NCBI RefSeq assembly: GCF_042659465.1
Contig: NZ_JBHSSW010000004.1
Span: 314,866 to 378,865, forward strand
Length of the DNA stretch: 64,000 nt
Direction of reading: 5' to 3'
Source of the DNA: Ponticaulis profundi
Lineage (GTDB): Bacteria; Pseudomonadota; Alphaproteobacteria; Caulobacterales; Hyphomonadaceae
The notes below the pieces were generated by a model, which was not told where the DNA came from, did no database searches, and saw nothing but the letters and a program-made list of their open reading frames with translations. The position numbers were made by a program, and so were the translations under genes. Shown here in pieces: positions 42,976 through 52,413 of the stretch (positions are counted from its first letter, which is position 1; the number at the start of each line of letters is the position of its first letter).

Positions 42976-43597
42976 TCCGTCTCGCGCTGATCAGGGGTTC
43001 TCTCTGATGGAAGTATTGGTGGCGTTGTTCGTCATCACGATCATTTCCACGTCCGGGGCGACGATCCTGATGCGGTCGGCAGATAGCCGCGAAGCGATGG
43101 CAGATGTCACCCGCCGGGTATCCGATATCAGTCAGACGCACGCGCTTATCCGCGATGATCTCGCCCAATGGGTGCCGCGCGAGTTTCAGGGACGAAATGG
43201 GCTCGATCCGGTATCCATTTTCATGGGCGGCACGATTGCCGAGCGTGGCCTGCTGTTCGCTTTTGTTCGCGATGGCTGGCTCAACCCGAATTTCGAGCAG
43301 CCGCGCAGCGGGCTCATCAATGTTCGCTATGTCGTGGAAGAGGGCAAGCTTCTGCGCAAGGTCGAGCTGACACCGGATGCCGTGCAGGGAAGCGAAACGC
43401 TGGATCAGGTGCTTCTGGAAGGCGTCACCTCCTACCGCGTCGAATTTCGTCAGGGCGATTTCTGGGTGCCGCAATGGCAGTCTGGCCCCGGCCAACCGAT
43501 CGGGGCGCCGATCGCCGTCAGGCTCGAGCTTGGTCTGGAAAATGGCCGAAACTTTGAGTGGCTATTCATCACGCCAGCCGGGGGGCTTCTGTCATGA
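42968..43597 (+). CDS. gspJ: GspJ, minor pseudopilin
   Basis: The 209-residue protein has a ten-residue leader ending ADQG, then FSLMEVLVALFVITIISTSG with Glu at +5. The GspJ domain follows (QTHALIRDDLAQWVPREF, RVEFRQGDFWVPQW). It overlaps gspI by eight bases and gspK by four (ATGA). Confidence 0.93.
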   Translation: MNSPSRADQGFSLMEVLVALFVITIISTSGATILMRSADSREAMADVTRRVSDISQTHALIRDDLAQWVPREFQGRNGLDPVSIFMGGTIAERGLLFAFVRDGWLNPNFEQPRSGLINVRYVVEEGKLLRKVELTPDAVQGSETLDQVLLEGVTSYRVEFRQGDFWVPQWQSGPGQPIGAPIAVRLELGLENGRNFEWLFITPAGGLLS

Positions 43598-44604
43598 GCC
43601 TTCTCCGGCGTGTTTTCAGACCAGACGCCCGATCAGAACGCGGTGCAGCGCTGTTGATTGTCTTGCTGCTGGTCGCAACGCTTTCGGTGCTCTCGCTGGC
43701 GATTGTGCAAACCGTCACACATGCGTATCGGCTTTCGGGCCTGTCGTCTTCGCGCAGCCAGGCGCTGTGGCTGGCTGTGGGTGTCGAAGATTTCGCCAAG
43801 GTGAAGCTTCAACAGGCGCTCCAACTGACCGAAGGCAAGCTGGACCGTCGCACGCCCGGCCTGGATGAGCCGCTGGTCGTCCCGGTGGAGGGCGGTGAGA
43901 TCCGCGCGGTCATTTCGGATGCCTCCAACTGCTTCAATCTCAACAGTCTGGTTCAGTCGGAAGAGGCGCTCAGTAACCCCGATGTCGTGGACGCCGGCGC
44001 ATTCTATCTGGCGATGCTCGAGGCGCTTCAGATTGATCCGACGCAGGCGCGGGAAATGCTGGCTGCGACACAGGACTGGATCGACGCGGATAACGCGCCG
44101 CGCTCCTTCGGTGCTGAAACCTCCTTTTATGCAAGTCAGGAAAAGCCCTATGCGGCGGGAAACACTTATCTGGCTTCGCCGCAGGAAGTGCTGGCCATTC
44201 GAGGCTATTCGCCGGAGGTCTTTCGCCGCATTCGCCCTCTGATCTGTACGCTGCCGAATGATCAGGTTGGTCAGTTCAATATCAACATGCTGACCCCCGA
44301 TCAGGCGCCGTTGCTGGCGCCGGTTTTTGCGGGCGTTGTCAGCATCGATAGCATTTACGGCCAGCTGGAAGCACAACAGGGGCGGTCATTCGCCGATACC
44401 GAAGAGTTCTTCGCCCAGCCCATGTTTGCGGTGGTCGATCCTGAACAAAGACTGGATAGCCTGCTCAGTGTCGAAGCACATCTGTTTCGATTGCGCGGTG
44501 AGGTGGTTTATCTCGACACTGTGTCGAGCTATGAGGCGATATTCGAACGCGGGCAGAGCGGAGCCATCCGACTGTTGCGTCGTCGCCTCGGAGTGGATGA
44601 ATGA
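43594..44604 (+). CDS. gspK: GspK, pseudopilus tip protein
   Basis: The 336-residue product starts at 43594 and has the leader end SERG-A followed by ALLIVLLLVATLSVLSLAIV, without Glu at +5, as is typical of GspK. The large globular part has CFNLNSL, DWIDADNAPRSFGAE and a helical domain with INMLTPDQAPLLAPVF. It caps the pseudopilus with GspI and GspJ. Confidence 0.93.
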   Translation: MSLLRRVFRPDARSERGAALLIVLLLVATLSVLSLAIVQTVTHAYRLSGLSSSRSQALWLAVGVEDFAKVKLQQALQLTEGKLDRRTPGLDEPLVVPVEGGEIRAVISDASNCFNLNSLVQSEEALSNPDVVDAGAFYLAMLEALQIDPTQAREMLAATQDWIDADNAPRSFGAETSFYASQEKPYAAGNTYLASPQEVLAIRGYSPEVFRRIRPLICTLPNDQVGQFNINMLTPDQAPLLAPVFAGVVSIDSIYGQLEAQQGRSFADTEEFFAQPMFAVVDPEQRLDSLLSVEAHLFRLRGEVVYLDTVSSYEAIFERGQSGAIRLLRRRLGVDE

Positions 44605-45809
44605 ACACGCTGATTGCTTTTGACGACACGACGCCGGATGCGGGCTTTTCCTGGTATCTGAAAAGCTCGAATGGCTTGCTGGACGCTTTGGAGCCCGATG
44701 AGGCTGCATTGGATGACACCTCCAGCCGTGTGCTGCTGATCGTTTCCGGTCGGGACGTTTTTCTCAGTGAGATTGACACTGTCGCGCGCACGGAAAAGGA
44801 AATCCGCGAAACAGCGCTCTTCCAGCTCGAGGATGAACTGGCTGAGCCAATCGGCCAGCTTCATGTGGCGCTTGGTCCGCGCAATCCGGATCATCCGCGC
44901 CGCCGCAAAGTTGCGATTGTTTCGAAAAAGCGCATGGCAGGCTGGCTGGAGGCAGTTTCGGCGGTCAGTCCGGCATTGGCTGACCGTGTGTTCATCATTC
45001 CTGACACCAGCCTGTTTTCAGATACGGATGATGCCTTCATCTATGACGGTGATGGTCAGTTTCTGCTGGCGCAGGGCGATGGCCTGCTTTCGCTGGATCC
45101 GGCGCATGTGCATGAGCTTTTGCCCGCTTTGCTGCAGGATTATTCGGCAGACAAAATTCCTTTCATTCAAGGTGATGGCGCGATGCTTTCATCTGAAGCT
45201 TCAGTGTCTGGTGTGAACTTCGAAGCGGCTGGTGAAAGCCATTATGTCGACCTGATTTCAGAGCGTCTGTCATTTGTCGTGGGACTCGATCTGCGGCAGA
45301 CGCCATTTGCGCGCAAATCAAAGCTTCGCTTCGATCTGGGTGTCTGGCAGAAGAGTGCTGTGCTTGCCGCAAGCGTAATCCTGGCCTGGCTCGCCTTTCT
45401 GGGTGTCTCGACCTTCCAGCTGAATCAGGAAGCTGATGCGCTCTATGAAAAAGCTCGTGCGGCGTATGTTTCGGTCTATCCGGATGAAGCCCGCGCGGTA
45501 GACCCGCACCGGCTCTCCCAGGCGAAGCTCCGAACGCTTGGAGGCGGGACAAGCAGTTCTGCCAATTTTGGCGGCCTTCTGTCGGCGTTCTACAAAGGCC
45601 TTGAACAGGTCGAAGGGGTTGAACTCGTCTCCTTCAATTACAGCGGCGAGACGGGGCGTTTGTCGGCCAGTCTCAAATTTACATCCTATCAGGATCGTGA
45701 CGCGCTCAAGCAGGCATTCGATCAGATGGGGCTTTCCATGCAGCTCGGCGGCGCGCGTCAGGAAGAAGGCTTCCTGATCGGACAGGCCGTGATCGGAGGC
45801 AGCCTATGA
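44601..45809 (+). CDS. gspL: GspL, type II secretion inner-membrane protein
   Basis: The 402-residue protein has a cytoplasmic actin-like domain (about 1-240), one membrane segment near 250-272 (AVLAASVILAWLAFLGVS) and a periplasmic ferredoxin-like domain (SFNYSGETGRLSASLKF). It recruits GspE to the membrane. ATGA overlap with gspK and gspM at both ends shows tight coupling. Confidence 0.9.
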   Translation: MNTLIAFDDTTPDAGFSWYLKSSNGLLDALEPDEAALDDTSSRVLLIVSGRDVFLSEIDTVARTEKEIRETALFQLEDELAEPIGQLHVALGPRNPDHPRRRKVAIVSKKRMAGWLEAVSAVSPALADRVFIIPDTSLFSDTDDAFIYDGDGQFLLAQGDGLLSLDPAHVHELLPALLQDYSADKIPFIQGDGAMLSSEASVSGVNFEAAGESHYVDLISERLSFVVGLDLRQTPFARKSKLRFDLGVWQKSAVLAASVILAWLAFLGVSTFQLNQEADALYEKARAAYVSVYPDEARAVDPHRLSQAKLRTLGGGTSSSANFGGLLSAFYKGLEQVEGVELVSFNYSGETGRLSASLKFTSYQDRDALKQAFDQMGLSMQLGGARQEEGFLIGQAVIGGSL

Positions 45810-46294
45810 AATCCTGGTGGATGAATTTGAGCACGCGCGAGCGCGCCATGCTGTTCATTGCGGGCGGTCTTGCTCTGATATTCGTGCTGTATCAGCTGAT
45901 CTATCTGCCTCTGTCCGAGGCAAACGCTTCGGCCAAGCGCGCCTATGCCCGCCAGGCTGAAGAAACACATGAAACACTGGAAGCGCTGGCCGTCCTGCAA
46001 TTGCATGGCGGTGCTTCGACCGAGGCTTCTGCCGCCTCGACGAGTTCGGAAAGCCTAGAGCTTCTGCTCAGTCGCACGGCATCTGCGTCGGGGCTCGAGA
46101 TTGTGCGTCTGCAGCCGGGCAATGGCGCGTTGACGGTCTGGTTTGACCGGGTCGATGCGCGAACGGTTATGGGATGGATGTTGAACCTTGAAGCTAATCA
46201 GGGGCTGTTCGTGACCTCTGCTGACCTGCGCGAAGCCGATAGCGGCGCTGTCCTTCGCGGAAGTGTTGCGTTCCGAAAGGCGGCGGCTTCATGA
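45806..46294 (+). CDS. gspM: GspM, type II secretion inner-membrane protein
   Basis: The 162-residue bitopic protein begins MKSWWMNLSTRERAML, has one membrane segment near residues 17-37, then a coiled coil and a small periplasmic domain (SASGLEIVRLQPGNGALTV). It partners GspL. It overlaps gspL and gspN by four bases each. Confidence 0.88.
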   Translation: MKSWWMNLSTRERAMLFIAGGLALIFVLYQLIYLPLSEANASAKRAYARQAEETHETLEALAVLQLHGGASTEASAASTSSESLELLLSRTASASGLEIVRLQPGNGALTVWFDRVDARTVMGWMLNLEANQGLFVTSADLREADSGAVLRGSVAFRKAAAS

Positions 46295-47031
46295 AGTGGC
46301 CGGTTTATCTTGGTGTTCTCGTCGTTCTGACGCTTGTGACCCTGGTCGCGACAGCCCCGCTGTCCTTCGTGATGGAGCGGGCCGGCCAGTCGGTTCCGGC
46401 GCTGCGTTATCTTGGAACGAGCGGCACCATCTGGCAGGGACGCGTAGATGATCTGGAATATGGTATTCAGCCGGTTGGGGATCTGGCGCTTGAGACGCAT
46501 CCCTCTGCACTGCTGATGGGACGCTGGTCGGCTGACTTTCAATTGACCGATGCGGAAATTGTCGCGGCTGGATCGGTTTCGGCCTCGCTTGGCGGTGACG
46601 TCTCTCTGAAAGATCTGCGCATGAGCGGGCGAACACGCGATCTGATGAGCATCCGCCAGGAAGTGCGTGAGCTGGATGGTCGGTTCACGCTCGATCTGGA
46701 TGAGCTGAAGCTTCGCAATGAGACTTGCGTTTCGGCTGACGGTGATGTGTGGACTGATATTCTGACCCGCCTGGAAACACAATATGACTGGAAAGGTCCG
46801 GAACTTTCCGGACCGGTCAGCTGCGAGGATGGCCGGATTGCCCTGCGCATGAATGGCGTGGGCGAGGCAGGGGAAATCGTCTCGATTGAGCTTTTGATGG
46901 GCCTGAATGCGACTGGCAGTTTTGTTGCGCGCATTGAAAATCCAACCGAAGATATTGCTCAGGCTGCGACGCTTCTGGGTTTCGTGACTCGAGGTGATAC
47001 GCTTGAATATGTCCACCGTATTTCACGCTGA
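46291..47031 (+). CDS. gspN: GspN, type II secretion accessory protein
   Basis: The 246-residue product has one N-terminal membrane segment (about 5-25) and the GspN-type sequence GTIWQGRVDDLEYG, followed by beta-rich periplasmic sequence with two cysteines that could pair (ETCVSADG, PVSCEDG). GspN occurs only in a subset of type II systems and its role is unclear. Confidence 0.85.
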   Translation: MKWPVYLGVLVVLTLVTLVATAPLSFVMERAGQSVPALRYLGTSGTIWQGRVDDLEYGIQPVGDLALETHPSALLMGRWSADFQLTDAEIVAAGSVSASLGGDVSLKDLRMSGRTRDLMSIRQEVRELDGRFTLDLDELKLRNETCVSADGDVWTDILTRLETQYDWKGPELSGPVSCEDGRIALRMNGVGEAGEIVSIELLMGLNATGSFVARIENPTEDIAQAATLLGFVTRGDTLEYVHRISR

Positions 47032-47045
47032 GGGGAGATGAGAAA

Positions 47046-47555
47046 ATGAGTTTGATACGAAACAGCCTCCCTTTGATCTTGTCGATCGGTGTCCTCGCGG
47101 GCTGTGCCTCTGCGCCCCTGGAAGAGCAGACCGCCAAACCAAGCCCGACCTCTCCGGCGGCTGCAACCAAAGCGGCCCAGATGAAGATGAAAAAGGGACT
47201 TCCGGCGCAGGAGCTGCAGCCCGGTGAATGTGGCCTCTTTCTCTGGACACGGCGCGAGTCTCCGGAATTTGTTTTCTTTTCCAAAGCGGGCGAAGAGACC
47301 GCGTTGTTCTGGATGGAAGGCAACACCCTCACTTTGCAGCGAACCGGCGTTGCCGGGACGGTTTTTGGTCAGGAACTGACCGAACAGTTTTTTGCCTTGC
47401 CAGATGGGCGAACCATGGAGCTCCGTATGGAGCCGGGAGACTTGCTTGTCAGCGGCCAGCGTGTGCCGGAAGCCTCCATCCGGGTTCGCGATGACAATGG
47501 CTGGGAAACGCTGATACCTGTTGCGGGTGTAACCGGCTGCCAGCCTGATGCCTGA
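47046..47555 (+). CDS. T2SS-linked small lipoprotein, candidate pilotin
   Basis: The 169-residue product has a lipoprotein signal with lipobox LAGC (C20), a Pro/Ala-rich linker and a compact C-terminal domain with two cysteines (GECGLF and GVTGCQPDA) that could form a disulfide. No family was recognised. It starts 14 bases after gspN, on the same strand, and runs into the threonine dehydratase gene. As the only lipoprotein in the gsp operon it is a candidate GspD pilotin or another outer-membrane part of the system. This role is inference from position and lipidation only. Confidence 0.7.
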   Translation: MSLIRNSLPLILSIGVLAGCASAPLEEQTAKPSPTSPAAATKAAQMKMKKGLPAQELQPGECGLFLWTRRESPEFVFFSKAGEETALFWMEGNTLTLQRTGVAGTVFGQELTEQFFALPDGRTMELRMEPGDLLVSGQRVPEASIRVRDDNGWETLIPVAGVTGCQPDA

Positions 47556-48534
47556 GACCATCATGAGCCTTCCGGACATTCACGATATTCAGGACGCTGC
47601 GGCCCGATTGAAAGGCATCGTCACCACCACGCCTTTGCTGCGCAATGACAAGCTTGATGAGCTTGTTGGCGCGCCGGTTTATGTCAAATGCGAACCCTTG
47701 CAGGTGACGGGATCGTTCAAGATCAGGGGCGCTTATAATCGCCTCTGCCGACTTTCAGCGGAAGAGCGAGAAAAGGGCGTCGTTGCGTTTTCATCTGGCA
47801 ATCATGCTCAGGGTGTCGCCCGTGCAGCACGGCTGTTGGGGATGCCTGCGGTGATCGTCATGCCGGAAGACACGCCTGCCATCAAAATTGATGGCGTGAA
47901 AGCCGACGGCGCGGACATCGTCTTCTACGACCGGTTCAGTGAAAGCCGCGAGTTGATCGCTGAATCTCTCACAAAGAAACTGGGTGCCGTGTTGGTGCCG
48001 AGCTTTGATGATTTTCACATCATCGCCGGGCAGGGCACTTGCGGATTGGAAATCGCTGAGCAATGGCCACTGGAAACGCCTCCGGCCCAGCTTGTCTGCT
48101 GCGTGGGTGGCGGCGGTCTGATTTCAGGTGTCAGCCTGGCAGTTCGAAACGCTTTTCCAGACATTGAAATCTTCGGCGCGGAACCGGCAGACTTTGATGA
48201 TTTCGACCGGTCTCTGAAAGCCGGAGAACGGCTTGGCAATCCTGCGGGCGCACGTTCGATTTGCGATGCCTTGCTCTCTGAGCGTCCGGGAGAAATGACC
48301 TTCGCGATTGCGCGCGAGCAACTCACCGGAATTGGTCGGATCAGCGATGATGATGCGCGTGATGCGGTTCGGTTTGCGTTTCGCAATCTCAAGATTGTGG
48401 CGGAACCGGGCGGCGCAGCAGCGTTGGCTGCTGTGCTCGCCGGGCGCATTCCGGTCTCGGATGGACCGATTGTGGTGGTGCTGACGGGCGGCAATATCGA
48501 CGCCCGTCAGATGTCGGACATTCTAGCGGTTTAG
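47548..48534 (+). CDS. Threonine/serine dehydratase (PLP fold type II)
   Basis: The 328-residue protein has the PLP-lysine motif VTGSFKIRGAYN, the run SSGNHAQGVA, and the glycine loop VGGGGLISG of threonine ammonia-lyases. It lacks the C-terminal ACT regulatory domain of biosynthetic IlvA, so it resembles catabolic TdcB or serine racemase-like enzymes. It makes 2-oxobutanoate from threonine or pyruvate from serine. ATG 47563 is an alternative start. Its stop overlaps the convergent slt gene end by 12 bases. Confidence 0.88.
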   Translation: MPETIMSLPDIHDIQDAAARLKGIVTTTPLLRNDKLDELVGAPVYVKCEPLQVTGSFKIRGAYNRLCRLSAEEREKGVVAFSSGNHAQGVARAARLLGMPAVIVMPEDTPAIKIDGVKADGADIVFYDRFSESRELIAESLTKKLGAVLVPSFDDFHIIAGQGTCGLEIAEQWPLETPPAQLVCCVGGGGLISGVSLAVRNAFPDIEIFGAEPADFDDFDRSLKAGERLGNPAGARSICDALLSERPGEMTFAIAREQLTGIGRISDDDARDAVRFAFRNLKIVAEPGGAAALAAVLAGRIPVSDGPIVVVLTGGNIDARQMSDILAV

Positions 48535-50538
48535 GTCTTCCGTCAGCCGCAGCGGGGCAGGCTCTCCGGTCAGGCGTGTGCGATAGACCTGCGTGTTTTC
48601 AAGCACGCGCTGCACATAGTTGCGTGTTTCGGAGAACGGGATCGACTCGATGAAGTCAATCGGATCGATCTCACCCTTGCGTGGATCGCCATATTCCGTG
48701 ATCCAGCGCGCTGGACGTGAGGCCCCCGCATTATAGCCAGCGATTGCAAGAATATAGGAGCCGTCAAACCGGTCGATCAGATCGGACAGATGCGCGCGTC
48801 CAAGCTTCACATTGTATTCCGGGTCATCGAGCAGCCATGACATGCGATAGTCCATGCCTTCGCGTCGGGCCTGTTCGCGGGCTGTACTATTCAGCATTTG
48901 CATCAGACCATAAGCGCGGGCGCTGGAAATCGCTCCCGGGTTTAGCTCGCTTTCCTGACGAGCCAGAGCAATGGCGAGAGCCGGCTCTGCGGAATAACGC
49001 CGCTCGGTCGGCATCGGGAAGGTGAAGACCGGGAAGGCCGCTTCTGTGGCGACAACATCCTTGCCAAGGCCGGATTTTGCCCCGCGCACACCCGCTTGGG
49101 TGAGATTATAGCTATGCGCCAGATCGAACAGCAATTGGTATTCCGCAGGCGTCTCAAGCAGGCCGTCCAGATGATAGGAGATCACCCGGAAACGATAGGA
49201 TTCGCCGGCCTCTGCGAGTATGCGCAGAACCTTGACGAGCTCCTTGTTTTCAAACGCAGCGATCTCCTCGCTTGTCGGCTGAACCGGCGCTGGCAGTGAC
49301 ACGGTGGTGATGCCAAGCCGTTCGGCGGATCTCTGCCCGTAGAAGGTTGTCATGTGCTCGGCGCCGCGTTGATAGGCGGCTGTCGCCTCGGCGGTCATGC
49401 CCATTGCAGTGTAGGCTTCGCCCAGCCAGTATTGCGCGCGCGACTTACTGATAGATGTCGAGACACCGTCTTCCAGCGTTTTGAAATGCTGTGCAGCATC
49501 GCCGGGGCGGTTCAGATAGCGCAGCGCCATCCAGCCTGCGATGAATTCGCCTTCTGCAAAGTCGACGCCTTCGGTCTGACCATGCGATTCAGCGAGCTGA
49601 TAGGTGATCGTGTATTCATCGTCCCGAATGGCACGGCGAATATGCAGGTTTTTCTCGTCCCAGATACGCGAAAGGGCGCGGTCGCCCAGTCCATCGGGAT
49701 TGAGCTCCAGCAGAAGCGGGCGAGCATCTTCCCAGCGACCGCGTTTGCGGCGCCAGTAAGAGCGCTCATAAAGCAGGCCGGGGTCATTCTGGAGGCTTGC
49801 CGGTACGGCGTTGATTTTGCCATCGACACCGTTTGCGCCAACCGCCAGAGCAATGCGCGCATCGATCAGGCGATCATAAGCGTCAGACAGATATGGCTTC
49901 ATGGCGTCTGCCGCACTGCGCTGAGATGTCCAGAGCAGATAATCGACCCGTTTGATATGGTCTGCCGGATCGAGGATCTCTGCGTATTTGTTGGCGATCT
50001 CGCGCTGGCGGGAGATCAGAAATGAATGCTCGTGCCAGGCTTCCTTGATCAGGGTTTCGGCTTCTGCGCGGCGGCCAACCTGCATGTAGGCGTCGGCGAG
50101 CGCCAGCTTGCCTTCGCCGCTGGTTGGGCCATAGCTGACCAGCCATTCGATCCGCTCATTTGTTGAGAGGCTGCTGCTCGAAATCGCTTCTTCGGCGGCA
50201 ATGCGCAGATTGTAGAGGCCGGGCCAGCCATCCAGATCATTCAGCGCGCGGTTGAGCGTCGCAAAATCGGTCGCGCTGAGGCTGGACGTGGTCTCACGCC
50301 AGAGCAGCAACTTTTTCGCTGCCGGGTCGTTTATGGCCTGGCGCAGGGCGCGAACCGTGTCCCAGTCGCCAGAACTTGCCGCGCTCAGGGCAAGTTGAAC
50401 GCGTTCCGCATCCGAGCGGTTCAAGACGCTGGACTTGTATGGAGGGGATGGCTTCTTAGATGGTGGGTCGATTGCACTCGCGGGCATGGCTGATACGATA
50501 AGCATCAGACCTAGCGAAAGAAATTTATGGCATTGCAT
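48523..50538 (-). CDS. slt: Soluble lytic murein transglycosylase
   Basis: From the ATG at 50538 the 671-residue product has a signal peptide ending PASA, a long alpha-superhelical region with TPR-like segments, and a C-terminal SLT domain with catalytic Glu in ARQESELNPGAISSARAYG, then GLMQMLNSTA and IAGYNAGASR. It cleaves the glycan strands of peptidoglycan in the periplasm. The longer in-frame start at 50604 would mask the signal peptide. It is divergent from dapA. Confidence 0.92.
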   Translation of the reverse strand: MQCHKFLSLGLMLIVSAMPASAIDPPSKKPSPPYKSSVLNRSDAERVQLALSAASSGDWDTVRALRQAINDPAAKKLLLWRETTSSLSATDFATLNRALNDLDGWPGLYNLRIAAEEAISSSSLSTNERIEWLVSYGPTSGEGKLALADAYMQVGRRAEAETLIKEAWHEHSFLISRQREIANKYAEILDPADHIKRVDYLLWTSQRSAADAMKPYLSDAYDRLIDARIALAVGANGVDGKINAVPASLQNDPGLLYERSYWRRKRGRWEDARPLLLELNPDGLGDRALSRIWDEKNLHIRRAIRDDEYTITYQLAESHGQTEGVDFAEGEFIAGWMALRYLNRPGDAAQHFKTLEDGVSTSISKSRAQYWLGEAYTAMGMTAEATAAYQRGAEHMTTFYGQRSAERLGITTVSLPAPVQPTSEEIAAFENKELVKVLRILAEAGESYRFRVISYHLDGLLETPAEYQLLFDLAHSYNLTQAGVRGAKSGLGKDVVATEAAFPVFTFPMPTERRYSAEPALAIALARQESELNPGAISSARAYGLMQMLNSTAREQARREGMDYRMSWLLDDPEYNVKLGRAHLSDLIDRFDGSYILAIAGYNAGASRPARWITEYGDPRKGEIDPIDFIESIPFSETRNYVQRVLENTQVYRTRLTGEPAPLRLTEDLNR

Positions 50539-50632
50539 GAAAAGGGCTCTGCACTTTCGGTGGCGTCCTGTCTGGATGGTATGTATATCGAAGGGTTCCT
50601 GCAACGCTTTCGATCAATAGAAGTGAGAATTC

Positions 50633-51508
50633 ATGTTTAAAGGCTCCATTCCGGCCCTGGTAACACCTTTCAAGGACAATCAAGTCGACTTTGCGGCGTT
50701 CGAGGCATTGGTTGAACGTCAGATAGAAGCCGGTGCAGGTGCTTTGGTTCCATGCGGAACGACCGGCGAATCAGCCACACTCTCTCACGAAGAGCACCGC
50801 GCGGTCGTTGAACGCTGCGTGCAGGTCGTGAAAGGACGCATCCCGATCATCGCCGGATGCGGCTCGAATTCAACGACAGAAGCCATCGGTCTCGTCGAGT
50901 TTGCCAAAAAGGTTGGCGCAGATGCTGCGCTGACGGTTTGCCCTTATTACAACCGTCCGGATCAGCGCGGGCTCTATGCGCATTTTGAAGCGATTTCGAA
51001 ATCTGTTGAGCTCCCGATTTTCATTTACAACGTGCCATCGCGGACATCGAGCGACATTCAGCCTGAAACCGTGATCGAGCTGTCCAAGCTGCCAAACATC
51101 ATCGGCATCAAGGACGCGACAGGTGAGCTTGGCCGGACAACACGTCACTTCCGTGAGTGCAAGGAAGGCTTCATCCAGCTATCCGGTGATGACCCGTCTG
51201 CCATTGGTTTCAATGCACTCGGTGGTCAGGGCTGTATTTCGGTCAGCGCGAACGTTGCGCCAAAGCTGATGGCCGATATCCAGAAGGCCACACTGGCTGG
51301 CGATTTTGCGACGGCCAAAGAGCTGGAAGGCAAAGCCTACAAGCTGCATCGCGCGCTTTTCCGGTCTTCCAGCCCGGGCCCAACCAAATACGCGCTCTCA
51401 ACGCTTGGTCTGTGCGAGCCGGACATTCGTTTGCCGCTGATGGGACCAGACGAGTCCGTCAAAGCGGAAGTCGTTGAAGCCATGCAATTTGCCGGAGTGA
51501 CCGCCTAA
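50633..51508 (+). CDS. dapA: 4-hydroxy-tetrahydrodipicolinate synthase
   Basis: The 291-residue enzyme shows the DapA pattern: FKGSIPALVTPF, PCGTTGESATLS, YNVPSRTSSDI with the catalytic Tyr, and the Schiff-base Lys in IIGIKDATGELG. It condenses pyruvate with aspartate semialdehyde on the lysine and diaminopimelate route. It is followed after one base by smpB. Confidence 0.96.
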   Translation: MFKGSIPALVTPFKDNQVDFAAFEALVERQIEAGAGALVPCGTTGESATLSHEEHRAVVERCVQVVKGRIPIIAGCGSNSTTEAIGLVEFAKKVGADAALTVCPYYNRPDQRGLYAHFEAISKSVELPIFIYNVPSRTSSDIQPETVIELSKLPNIIGIKDATGELGRTTRHFRECKEGFIQLSGDDPSAIGFNALGGQGCISVSANVAPKLMADIQKATLAGDFATAKELEGKAYKLHRALFRSSSPGPTKYALSTLGLCEPDIRLPLMGPDESVKAEVVEAMQFAGVTA

Positions 51509-51509
51509 T

Positions 51510-51968
51510 ATGTCAGGTCGAAAGCTCGTCGCAGAGAACCGCCGTGCGCGGCGCGACTATGAAATCGAAGATACGCTGGAAACGGGGATTGTTTTGCAGG
51601 GGTCAGAGGTGAAAAGCCTCCGGCTCGGCAAGGCCAATATCGCTGAATCCTATGCGAGTATCGAAGATGGCGGGCTTTACCTGATCAACGCCGATATTCC
51701 GATCTATCCGGCTGCGAACCGCTTCAATCATGAGCCAAAGCGCAAGCGAAAGCTGCTCGTGCATGCGCGTGAGATTTCTCGTATTGCAGCCCGTATCGAG
51801 CGGGAAGGGCGCACAGCGGTTCCGCTGAAGCTCTATTTCAATCCGCGCGGGATTGCGAAGCTTGAGCTTGGTATCGCCAAGGGACGCAAAACCGTCGACA
51901 AACGTCACGCCGTCAAACAGCGCGACTGGGCGCGTGACAAACAACGCCTGTTGAAGGAAAAGGGCTGA
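51510..51968 (+). CDS. smpB: SsrA-binding protein SmpB
   Basis: The 152-residue protein carries NRRARRDYEIEDTLETGIVL, GSEVKSLRLGKANI, and the C-terminal tail GRKTVDKRHAVKQRDWARD that enters the ribosome. It binds tmRNA in ribosome rescue. The dapA-smpB order is common in alphaproteobacteria. The tmRNA gene itself is not in the window. Confidence 0.96.
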   Translation: MSGRKLVAENRRARRDYEIEDTLETGIVLQGSEVKSLRLGKANIAESYASIEDGGLYLINADIPIYPAANRFNHEPKRKRKLLVHAREISRIAARIEREGRTAVPLKLYFNPRGIAKLELGIAKGRKTVDKRHAVKQRDWARDKQRLLKEKG

Positions 51969-51999
51969 GCCCTTTCACGATCATTGAGGACTTCGCGAC

Positions 52000-52410
52000 A
52001 TGCAGCCATTTCACCTTGCGTTTCCAACGTCTGATCTGGCCGCCACCCGTCAGTTCATGACAGATGTCCTCGGCGTTTCCATTGGTCGGGAATCCGAAAA
52101 ATGGGTCGACTATGATTTCTTCGGTCATCAGGTGACGTCGCATCTCGTGCCAGAACTGGCTGAAGCGGCACGCAACCCTGTAGATGGCAAGCAGATCCCG
52201 GCCTTTCACTTCGGTATCGTCCTCAAATGGGAAGACTGGGAAGCCCTGGCGGAAAAGCTCGAGACCAGGGGCATTGCTTTTGTTGTCGAGCCTTATATCC
52301 GCTTCAAGGGTGAGGTCGGCGAACAGGGCACCTTCTTTGTGCGTGAACCGGGCGGCTCTGCGCTCGAATTCAAGACCTTCCGAAACTTTGACCAGCTCTT
52401 CGCGAAATAG
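52000..52410 (+). CDS. VOC-family (glyoxalase-like) protein
   Basis: The 136-residue protein has the vicinal oxygen chelate pattern FHLAFPTSDLAATRQFM near the start, FHFGIVLKWEDW in the middle and REPGGSALEFK near the end, giving the His and Glu metal ligands. Substrate unknown; the family includes dioxygenases and glyoxalases. It stops three bases from the convergent uracil-DNA glycosylase gene. Confidence 0.85.
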   Translation: MQPFHLAFPTSDLAATRQFMTDVLGVSIGRESEKWVDYDFFGHQVTSHLVPELAEAARNPVDGKQIPAFHFGIVLKWEDWEALAEKLETRGIAFVVEPYIRFKGEVGEQGTFFVREPGGSALEFKTFRNFDQLFAK

Positions 52411-52413
52411 CCT

